In this document: positions 24,701 to 36,900 of the stretch, one piece after another
Numbering within the stretch: position 1 is the stretch's first letter
Layout of the letters: each line of letters begins with the position of its first letter
Assembly: GCF_022985175.1 (NCBI RefSeq)
Contig: NC_066874.1
Location: forward strand, 5,982,334 to 6,046,333
Length of the DNA: 64,000 bases
From: Labeo rohita
Taxonomy: Eukaryota; Chordata; Actinopteri; Cypriniformes; Cyprinidae
Direction: 5' to 3'
Made by a program: the position numbers and the translations under genes
Notes under the pieces: generated by a model
Database searches by the model: none
The model's input: the letters and a program-made list of their open reading frames with translations, nothing else
What the model was told of the DNA's origin: nothing

Positions 24701-27700
24701 ATATTTTCAAAACACTTTATTCTATATGATTTTTAAGCTGTTTTCCTCATAGGGACCAAAAAAATGTCCTCACAAGGTCAAAATTTGCTCGCCATAATAT
24801 AGTGAATGTTAGGTACACTCACTGTGTTTCTCTTCCGTTCTCAGTGACTAAGACAGTGTGCGCACCGCAGTGCAACGGCCGCTGTTTTGGCCGCAGTCCG
24901 AGCGAGTGCTGTCACATCGAGTGTGCCGGAGGCTGCACCGGGCCGCTCGACACCAACTGCTTTGTATGTTCAACAAACTCACACCAGTTCTTGAACATGT
25001 GTTGCTCTAACATGCCAGATACATGCATCAAGACTTGCTTGCTTTGACTCAGGTGTCTATTTGTTCACAGGCCTGCAGAAATTTTAACAACTCAGGGTCA
25101 TGTGTGCCACAGTGTCCACAAGCTCTCATCTATAACAAAGTGACGTTCAAATTGGAACCGAATCCTAATGCAAAATACCAGTATGGCACGATGTGTGTAT
25201 CACATTGCCCTAGTAAGTAATACCTTGTGTTACATGGAGTATATTTACCTGTAGCATAGCATTATCAGTTATAATGTCAAAAGTGAATATCCCATTCTCC
25301 CGACGGGACCTAAATAGGGTTTTTGACGAATTTATGGTTAATTTAAGAGTTTGACATCCTGCCTTTGTACTTACTTGCTCTGTTCTCTTGTACTTCAGCT
25401 AACTTTGTTGTAGATGGCAGTTCGTGTGTTAGCAGCTGTCCAGCAGACAAGATGGAGATGGATAAAAAAGGGGTGAAAAGATGTGAGCCATGTGTCGGTC
25501 TCTGTCCGAAAGGTAACATGCACACTTTGTTTATCTAAATGGGTGCATACCATAGACTTCTGTTGTTTTTACACTACTAATCAAATGTCTGGCATAGTTA
25601 TGATTTTTAATGTTTTTAAAATTTGCAAGGCTGCATTTATTTAATCAAAAATACAGTAAAATAGAAATATTATTACAATTTAAAATAGCTGTTTTAAATT
25701 TAGTTTTAATATTAAATGTATTCCTGTGATGCAAAGCTACATTTTCAGCATCATTATTTCAGTATGTATCACATTAAATGTATCAGTTTCCACAAAAAGT
25801 ATTAAGCAGAAAAAAACACTTTCAACAACGGTAGTAATAAGAAGCATTATTAATAATTGAGCACCATTAATAATGCTTAACAACTGAGCAGCAATTTAGT
25901 GTTTAAGAATGATTTCTGAAGGATCATGTGATACTGAAGACTGGAGTAATGATGCTGAAAATTCAGATTTGATCACAGTAATAAATAACATTTTAAAAAA
26001 ATATATGAAAACAGAAAAAGGTCCTTTTAAATTGTAATAATTCTTCCACAATATAATGGTTTTCACAGTAGTTTTGATAAAATAAATGCCACCTTGGTGA
26101 GCATAAGACACTTCATTTAAAAGCATTAACAAATGGCAATTATTTGAAACTTTTTACCAGTAGTGTATGTAAAGCAAATCAAAATTGCTACCTACTAGCT
26201 CCAAAAAGAAAACTTTTTACATTTTTAGGGGGAAAAAAACATACTTTTCAAGAAAAAAAAAATTACTGACTGATTTACAGATTTTCCTGAATGTAATACT
26301 TGTAATACCATTGTCTATATTTACTGTTGTCTTTTTCTTAGTCTTTCTGAATAGCCACTATATGTGTCATTGTTTAATTTTTAACCATTGCCACACAATA
26401 TGCTAAAAAAGTACAATAAATTTGTCTTTGCCCTTTTGACCTTTGATTTATGCCACTCCTTTATGTCTCAAAAGATTAGTGTCTCCTTCATGACCAATTT
26501 TGTGCATTCTTAAGCATAATCGTGATCTCTCTGTTTTTTTTTTTCTCTTTGTGCAGCATGTGTTGGCACTGGTACACCTTCCAGACAGACTGTAGACTCG
26601 CAGAACATCGACAGCTTCATAAACTGCACCAAGATTCAGGGCAGCCTGCATTTCCTTGTAACTGGAATTAGAGGGTGAGATTTAAGATCACCGGCATTTG
26701 AGACAAAATGACAAACATGAATACCCCTCTTGGACAAATTAAACTAGTACAAGCGTGAAAGGTGTTAAAAAAAGTCCACTTGGCCAAAAGTGACCCAAAT
26801 ATTTGCATTATGTGTCACTTACTGTTCAGAAAGTGACCTTTTTGTGTCTTTCTGTCCTGCACAGAGACAGCTACAATAATATTAGTGCTCTTGATCCAAA
26901 GAAACTGAAGATCTTTAACACTGTCAGAGAGATCACAGGTGTGTGCTTTGTGTGTATCTTTACTATTTCTTCCATTCGCTCTCTATACACCATGTAACTC
27001 AGCCTTTTGTCCACTTGATAGATATTCTGAGTATTCAGTCTTGGCCTAAAGAGCTGGAAGATCTTTCTGTCTTCTCAAATCTTGCAACAATACAGGGAAG
27101 ATCTCTGTACAGGTGAGCATACCGCCCATCCTTTGTTTGTTAGTCACTGACCTTATCTCCTGATTTCTTAATGCTTAAATGCATCAGGGTGAATAAAGCA
27201 TTCATGTTATTAGCACTGTTTGTGCTACGGACATGAATGATAGTTTCAATCATCCAACCTAATGTGAGGAGTGGTGCTATTGCTTTTCAAAGCAGTTGGA
27301 TTTACCTAGTTGCAAATTAAACACTTAAAAAAAAATCCCTTACTTAAACTTAAGGTGGGACCATATGTACAGTAGTGTAGAGATCAGAGAAAGAAAACCT
27401 TAAGTTCAAGGTTTTCTTCCCTTTTTTTTTTTTTTTTTTTTGTATGGACAATCATAATTCAGTTACAAAATTTCTTTGGAAAAGTTTTTTTTTTTTTTTT
27501 TAAGTAATTATTATAATACTAATATCATTTTTGCCTGACATTTCTAAAAGTTGTGTGACATTCATTATTCATTTTCATACTGGTTTCTTGTTCTCTCCTC
27601 AGAGGAATAAGCACTAAGAGGTAGGATTGTGTGTTCAGCTTTTAGCTTGTACTGCTTTTTCTCTCTCTGTGTTTAATTGTTCTATATATTCCTAAATAAA

Positions 27701-30700
27701 TCATTAAAATCTCATATTTTGCATTAGTTATAAGTGCTTTACAATAAGCTTGGTGGTGTGGTATTTCCAAGCTTCAGATTGGTGGTTGGGAATCTTGCAC
27801 GGAAACATTTCTGTCGATCATTAAAAAGTTAATTTACAATAATGATTTTGCCTGATGATCATGAATGAGGCTCTTGAGATGTTATTTGAATTAGTTGTAT
27901 AGAGTCTTAATGAAAGTACATGGCAGCAGTATTGGTGATTTATCTTGTTTTGGATTTTGCAAAGATTTGGATTGGGATTTCAAGAGTCTTAAAGTCAACA
28001 TGAAATGGGTGTTCACAGTAACATTAAGTTCCTTATCTGACATACACTACTATTCAAACATTTGGAGTTAATATGGTTTTTCTTTAGTACTTTTACTCAG
28101 CAAGGATGCATTAAATCAGTTTTTTTAATTAATGCAGCCTGGGTGGAATTAGATACTTCAAAAAAAACAAAAAAACAACCACAGACCTGAATAAACTGAA
28201 TTCGTTAACTGATGTATTTCTAAATGAGACAAATTAAGTAGTTTATCTTTAGAATCACATGCACTGATAAAATAGTGCTCAGTTCATTTCACGTTGACTT
28301 TAAGAACCATGTAATTTAATTTGTCTTTTATTTTTCAAATGACCTATTCCACATGTTCTCTCTCAGGGGTTACGCTCTTTTGGTGATGAAGATTCCTTCA
28401 CTGAAGTCCCTGGGTCTTCGCTCACTAAAACGGATTGGTGACGGAGGCATCTACATCACAGGAAACAAGCAGCTCTGTTATCACCACACTGTGAACTGGA
28501 CACGTCTGTTTGGGAGCGGCCCTCGGGCCCAGCGCCGCCAGAAACCCCTCGACATCAAAGACAACCACCCACAAGAGCAATGCAGTGAGTACATATGTAT
28601 TAAAACTGACTACTTCTGAACAACTAGTTAGTCATTAGGGCAATGGTTTTAAAGGGATAGTTCAGCCAAAAATGAAAATTCTGTCATTCTTTACTCACCC
28701 TCTTGTAATTCCAAACATGTAGGATGTTCTTTCTTCTGTAGAACACAAAAGAAGATATTTTGAAGAATGTTGGTAACAAAACAGGTTTCAGCACAAAAAA
28801 GTGGGTGACTTACAATAGAAGTCAGTGAGAAGTGTAACTGTTTGATGAGCTCCAGAATATCAAATTTTCATTTTGGGTGCGCTGTCCCTTTAATTCTGAT
28901 AGTGGCATGAATTTAAAACATTCTAAAAATATTTGGGATAAAAACAAATTGTTATTCATTATTGCCAATTAACAATATATTCATAGTTTCTGTGTGTTTT
29001 TACAGTTGAGGAAGGGCATGTGTGTGATCCCCTGTGCTCATCTGAGGGATGCTGGGGTCCAGGACCCGATCAGTGTGTGTCTTGCAAGAACTACAGCAGA
29101 GGAGGAACATGTGTACCACAATGCAACTTCCTGTCAGGGTCAGTATAGGACAATGGCTGTGTCTCATTCTGTTTTCTAGTTCCAATTTTTTTTTTTTTTT
29201 TTTTTTTACATGCATCTTTTTTTTTTACATCCATCATACATGCATTGTAGTAGTTAAAGTGTATGAAATATGTGTTTGTAACTAGAGCGTAAGTTGAATG
29301 TGTAAATTTAATGTGATTAATTATGGAAAAAATAACGTTAAAAGGCAATTAGTAGTAGTAGAAAATGTGTGTGTGTTTATACCTCTTACTGTTGTCCGTC
29401 ATGAATAAATCTGCGTTTTTTAAAGGAGAAGTTCACTTCCAGAATTTTCTGATAATTTACTCATCACCCTCATGTCATCCGAAATGTTCATGTTTTTGTT
29501 TCTTCAGTCAAAAAGAAATTAAAACATTCCAGGATTTTTCTCTGTGTAGTGGACTTTAATGGGAGCCCAACAGGTTGAAGATTCAAATTGCATGATCCTA
29601 GCTGAGGAATAAGGGTCTTATCTAGCAAAACGATCTGTCATTTTCTTAAAAAAAGAAAAATTTCTATACTTTTTAACCACAAATGCTCGTCTTGCACTAG
29701 GTCTGCGATATGCATGCATGTCTTTACGTATTGCATAATCATGTTGGAAAAGTTACATGCAGTGCATGTGTACTTCCTCTGTGTATAAATTAGAATTTTT
29801 CTTAGAAAATGACCGATCGTTTCGCTATATATAAGACACTTGTTCCTCGAATGGGATCATGTAGTGCCCTTTGAAGCTGCTTTGAAACTGCAGTTTGGAC
29901 TTTCAACCTGTTGGCTCCCACTGAATCCACTATATGGAGAAAAATCCTGGAATGTTTTCCTCAAAAACTTCGACTGAAGAAAGAAAGACATGAACATCTT
30001 GGATGACATGGGCATGTTACTTTTAAAAAGTAATTAGTTATAGTTACTAGTTACTTCTCACAAATAGTAACGGAGTTAACTAATTACCAGGGAAAGTAAC
30101 TATTGTGTTACTTTTTAAAAAAAATTTCAAATATGTCAAATAACTTGGATGTCCCCAGTATTAAATATGTTAAATGAATCAATTTTTAGTTTACTTACCA
30201 GACTAACATTACATATCTGATATGTGACCCTGGACCACAAAACCAGTCATAAGGGTCAATTTGTTGAAATTGAGATTTATACATCATCTGAAATCCGAAC
30301 AAATAAGATTTCTGTTGATGTATGGTTTGTTTAAAATAGGTCAATATTTGGCTGAGATACAACTATTTGGAAATCAGGAATCTGAGTTCGCTCAAACTGA
30401 TTTGCTAAAAATCAAAACAGGGACGATAATAGGTAAGCGCCAGCCAATGAGACCGCTGTTTGCGCATTATTTTCCGCCTACTACGATTGAAACCGGTAGT
30501 TCTTAAAAGCGGAAGAATTCCAAAGGAACTTTATTATTTTGACAGGAAAATACAGCAAAGAATAACGTTTACATGTATACATGGTATATAAGACTCTCTT
30601 GCTTCTTTCTTTGTGTGTTTGATTTAAAACGACGGCTAGTCATGTGCCTTCACGCTAGAGTTTATGGTTCGTCAAATACAAGTACACTGAGCACCCATTC

Positions 30701-32635
30701 AGATGAACTGATAAATAAAATTATGATAATGTTATAATAAATTATAGTAACGAGAAAAATAATGTTGTTTATTTATAACGCCGTTATTCCCATCACTGCA
30801 TTGGGGTGAGTAAATTATCAGGACATTTTCATTCTGGAAGTGAACTATTCCTTTAACAAATTGAGTGAGCCAATGATTCAGTGACTTATTCATAAAGACA
30901 GTCACTTGCTTCATTTCTGAATGAATCAGCCATTTAAACGAATCGGTTGAATTAATGAATGATTCACTCACTAAGGCGAATTTAGTTTTATAGCGTGTCA
31001 TTTAAAAAAAAATCATATTTCAGTATTCATTATTGTATAATACTTATTAAAAAAGATTAATATGTATTTATTATCATTACTTATTCAATGTTTCTTTCTT
31101 TTTGTAATGCCTGTAAAAAGCTTTTCACATCTAACACAATAATGGCTTAAGTGTAGTTATTATTTTGCCACATAATATAATTAATTAGATTGTAACTATT
31201 TGTCACCTTTTAATGCTGACTAAGAGACTACAGAAAACGTGACACTGAGCAATCTGGAATGAAAATTTCAGTGCCCTGTAATGAAATAGTCCTAAGAACT
31301 ATAGAACTAGGCAGTGAACTTTAGGGAGTGAACTGAGACACACCCAGTGAGTGCTGCTGTTTTTAATGTGTGCTGTAACAACAAAGGAAACAACACACCG
31401 TGATTTAGTACTGCGAGAACTATAGGAGATTTTCAGACCTCTGAATGATCTCTTCTGCTCTCTACAGTGAAAAACGAGAGTTTGCCGGACCTAAAAGAGA
31501 GTGTTTGCTGTGTCACCAGGAGTGTGCGGTGCAGGACGGCAAACACACCTGCACAGGACCGGTAATCTACTGTTGTCTGATAGAATGTCTTTCACTGTTT
31601 GCACAGATTGTTTGATTTATTAAATAATCTCCCCGTCTCATTCTTCCTGCAGGGTGCTGATGAGTGCGTAGCATGTGCACATTTGCAGGACGGGCCATAC
31701 TGTGTGTCCTCGTGTCCAGAGGGCGTTCAGGGGGAAAATGGACTTATCATTTATAAGTTCTCCAACAGCCAGCACAAATGCCAACCATGCCATGCCAACT
31801 GCACACTGGGGTGAGGAATGTCAAAAAGTGCAATACATTATATCAAGTAAAGAGTTAATATGCATAAAGTGCACATATTTTATTCACATTTTATTTTTTG
31901 GTTCGCAATTATTCGTAAGTTTTTACAAAAAATTCAGATTGCCAGGTGGGGAATAAAAAAAGAAGGAAAAAAATGGATTTAAAGTAAATTAGGAATATTA
32001 ATTTTGAAATAGTATGAGATGTAGTGATCAGTTTATTTCTCACAAGCATAAATGTGCAGATTTACAAAATAAATGTTCAGAAGTTTGGGGATGACTAGAT
32101 TTTACCAAGGGTACATTTATTTTACCAAAAAAGGAAAAACAGTAATATTTTGAAATATTGTTACAAACTGATTTCTATTGTAATATATTTATAAAATATA
32201 TTTTAAATAAATTGTAAAAATGGTAAAAACAATATTTTGGAATATTGTTACAAACTGTTTTGTATTTTAATTTTCTTTTTTAATATATTTAAAAATATAT
32301 TTTAAATAAATGGTAAAAACAGTAATAATTTGGAATATTATTACAAACTGATTTCTATTTAAATATATTTAAAAATGTATTTAAAGTATATATTTTTAAA
32401 AAAGGTAAAAACAGTAATATTTTGAAGTATTGTTACAAAGTGTTTTGTATTTTAATTTTCTATTTTAATATATTTAAAATATATATTTTAAATAAATGTT
32501 AATAAATGGTTAAAAAAAGTAATAATTTGGAATATTATTACAAACTGATTTCTTTTTTAATATATTTAAAAATATATATTTAAAATTAATTACATTTTTT
32601 TTAAATATGTTACAAACTAATTTCTATTTGAATAC

Positions 32636-32679
<44 letters not shown>

Positions 32680-33952
32680 TAAATAAAAAAATGTAAAAAT
32701 GGTCATATTTTGGAATATTGTTACAAACTAATTTCTATTTTAATATATTTAAAAATATATTTTAAAAAATTAAAAAAGGTAAAAATAGTAATATTTTGAA
32801 ATATTGTTACAAACTAATTTCTATTTTAATATATTTAAAAATATATATTTTTTAAATTAAAAAAATGTAAAAACAGTAATATTTTTGAAAATTGTTACAA
32901 ACTGATTTCTATTTTAATATATTTAAAAATATATTTTAAATATTAAAAAAAGGTAAAAACAGTAATATTTTGAAATATTGTTACAAACTAATTTCTGTTT
33001 TAATATATTTTAAAAAATTATAAAAACAATAATATTTTGGAATACTGTACAAACTGATTTCTATTTTAATATATGTAAAAAATGTTATGCAAAGCTAAGT
33101 TTATAATTTATAAATTTATTCTAATATGCTAATGTATGTGTAACTATTGAAATATTTTTGCAAATCAATTAAAGATGCATTTTGTATATTTTCTGTCTCA
33201 GATGTTTAGGTCCAGGTGAGAATGATTGTGTGGATTCATCCAGGTCAGATGCTGGGTAGGTGTCTCCCCCTGCTGGTGTGACGTACCGCCTGCAGCTCCC
33301 TGTCAGTATGTGTAATTGTGTATTTTGTATTTCAGGTTGCCTGTGACAGCAATAGTGCTAAGCGTTATATTCGGTGTGCTGGTCGCATTCTCAGTGTTTG
33401 TGCTGACCGTCCTGTATCGCAGAAGTGTCGCCATACGCAGAAAACGAGCCATGAGGAGATATCTGCAGAGTGGGGAGGTGTGTACAGATTCACATATGAA
33501 GCAACAAATGGAATCGTTGAAGTGTTGTGAATTTTTATACGGTTTCAAAATGTGTTTTAGAGTTTTGAACCACTGGAACCTGGAGAAAAAGGCGTGAAGG
33601 TTCATGCACGGATTCTGCGGGGGTCTGAACTACGAAAGATCAAACCTCTCGGCTCCGGAGTGTTCGGCACCGTGCACAAGGTACTTACACGCTCTGATGT
33701 CATTACATGAGCTCATCCCGAAACCTGACAATAGCTCATATCACTTACTGAAGCTTTTCCTCCAGGTGTTCTGCTAATACATGTTTTCTTTCTTCTTCTG
33801 ACTATTACTCTGTTACTTTAACTGTATTTCATTTGTTTCTTCACAGGGAGTTTGGATACCAGAGGGAGACACTGTAAAGATTCCAGTGGCTATCAAGACT
33901 ATTCAAGACCGTACAGGACGACAGACCTTTCAGGAAATTACAGATGTAAGAG

Positions 33953-33986
<34 letters not shown>

Positions 33987-36900
33987 TTTTGTGAATTGTG
34001 GGGACTTTCCATAGACTTCTATAGATTATATACTGACTAAACGATATTGTTTATCCCCTAACCCAACCCTAACCCTGAACCTAGCCCTCACATAAAACAT
34101 GTTTGCATCGTTACATTTTCAGATAAACACCATTTACTGTTTTTAATAATTTTTTAACAATGTCAAAAATTTCACGTTTTACTATCCTTGTGGGGACATT
34201 TGGTCCCCACAATGTAGCAAAAACAAGTACACACACACACACACACACATATACACATATTGCCTATGTACACTACTAATATGCTACACTAATTAATTAA
34301 TTAATTAGTTAATTAATATTATTATTAATTTTATATATGTATTTTATTTATTATATTATTTTATATAAATGTTACTTATTTATTTATTTTGTATAAAATG
34401 CACATATTTTTTATACACATTTAATTTACAGAGATTTACAGTAAATGAAGAACTTGACAAATATACATGCAATACTGTTTTAATTAATGCAGTTATTCTG
34501 AAAATATCAAAGGTGACAATAAAACATTTGTAGTGTTACAAAGATTTATATTTTAAATAAATTATGTTTATTGGAAAATTTTATTTAATTTAGAATATAA
34601 AAATGAAAATATTAATATTAATACAGAAATATTAAGCAGCACAACAGTTTTGATAATAATAATAATAATAATGTTTTTTGGGCAGAAAATCAGCATATGA
34701 GAATGATTTGTGAAGGATCATGTGACACTGAAGACTGGAGTAATGATGCTGAAAATTCAGCTTTGCATCACAGGAATAAATTATATTTGAAAGATATTTT
34801 AATAAGTTTTGATCAAATTAATGCAACCTTGGTGAGCAAATAGACTTTTCAAAAACTAAAAACTTGTTAAAAAAAAAAGTAATTTAATTTAATTAAATTT
34901 TTTTAGACTTTTAAAAGTTTTACATTAGAAACTAATGACTATTAATTTGTATTACTATGTCAGAATGTTAACCATTCATTTAAATTTAATTTGTAATTTG
35001 TGCCTTTTAAATTTAATCAGTAATAATATTTCACAATATTACTGTTTTTAATGTAGTTTTGAAGTTTTGATCAAATAAATGCAGCCTTGGTGAGCAAAAG
35101 AGACTTTTTTCAAAAACTAAAAATGTTTTATTGACCCCTTTTAAATTGTAGTCTATGGGTTGCCCTGTGGTAATAATGAACAGAATTGCTTTTAATTTAA
35201 TTTTATTTCATTTCATTTCATCTCATTAATTGTTTAGATATTTCTAAGCTTTAAATTAGAAACTGATGACTATTCATTTGTATTACTGTGTCAGAATGTT
35301 AATCATTCATTAATACCTTTTAAATTTAATTTGTAATAATATTTCACAATATTACTGTTTGTACTGTAGTACTGATCAAATAAATGAAGACTTGGTGACT
35401 TTTGCAGACTTTTTCAAAAACCTAAAATTTGTACTGACCCCAAACTTTTAAATTGAATTGTACGGACTGTTCTGTGATAATAAATTACTGTTAATTTAAT
35501 TTAATTTAATTTAATTTTTTTGTTCATAGTGACTTTTAGAGGTTTTAAATTAGAAACTGATGACTATTTATTTGTACTAATCTGTCGGAATTTTAACCAT
35601 TCATCAGTATCTTTTACAAGACAACCACACAAAACATACAAAATGACATCCTCAGTAATTTCTTTCTGTCTTGCAGCATATGTTGGCTATGGGGAGTCTG
35701 GACCACGCGTATATAGTGCGGCTCTTAGGCATCTGTCCAGGGCCCAGTCTGCAGCTGGTCACTCAGCTCAGCCCGCAGGGCTCTTTGCTGGAACACATTC
35801 GGCAGCGCAGAGAAAGCCTCAACCCGCAGAGACTGCTCAACTGGTGTGTGCAGATTGCCAAGGTGAGAGAAAAACAAAGTGCGTTTCGAAGTATTCAGAT
35901 CGTTCCAAGCCCACTTAAACAACTAAAATCTTTCCTCGCTTGCTCCCTCCAAGGGTATGTACTATCTAGAGGAGCAGCGAATGGTCCACAGGAACCTGGC
36001 TGCCCGCAATATTTTGCTCAAGAGCGACTTTATGGTTCAAATAGCCGATTACGGCATCGCTGATCTCCTCTACCCTGATGACAAGAAATACTTCTTCAAT
36101 GAAATTAAGGTAAAGCACACGTCCAAGTCACACTGCCTATTAGAATGATTTCTGAAGGATCGTGTGACACTGAAGACTAAAGTGATGATGCTGAAAATTC
36201 AACTTTTTTCCTAATGTTTGTCCTTTCTAGACGCCGATTAAGTGGATGGCCCTCGAAAGCATCTTGTTCCGCAGATACACACATCAGAGTGATGTATGGA
36301 GCTATGGTGAGTCCATGTGTCACATGAGAAAATGGTACTGTAAAACTGCACATTGGAGCTGATGATTCAACAAAAGGTCACTCTATCTGTAGGTGTGACA
36401 GTGTGGGAAATGATGTCATATGGGGCGGAGCCTTACTCTGCTATGCGACCACAGGAAGTGCCTGATCTGTTAGAGAAAGGGGAACGCCTCTCTCAACCTC
36501 AGATCTGCACCATCGATGTCTACATGGTCATGGTCAAATGTGAGTCGAGTCTTCATATAACCCATAATGCAAAGTGGCAGTGATCTTGTGCTTTTGGACT
36601 TGAGCCCATCTCATTTATCATACAGATGTTAGCATGAAAGGTTTCTGAAAAGAATATAAATGAAAATTAGGGATGCACAATTTTTAAGCAGCATATTAAA
36701 TATATATATATTTTCATTTCTGCAGTGTTTTAGTATTTAAAATTTTCATTTTATTTTTTAGTGTAAGTTCTAGTAATTTTACTTTTGTATGTACTTGTAT
36801 TTCGATTTAGCTTTATTTTTTATTTTAGTTTTAGATTCCAGATTTTCAAACAGTTGTATCTCGGCCAAATATTGTCCTGTCCTAACAAACCAGTACACAC

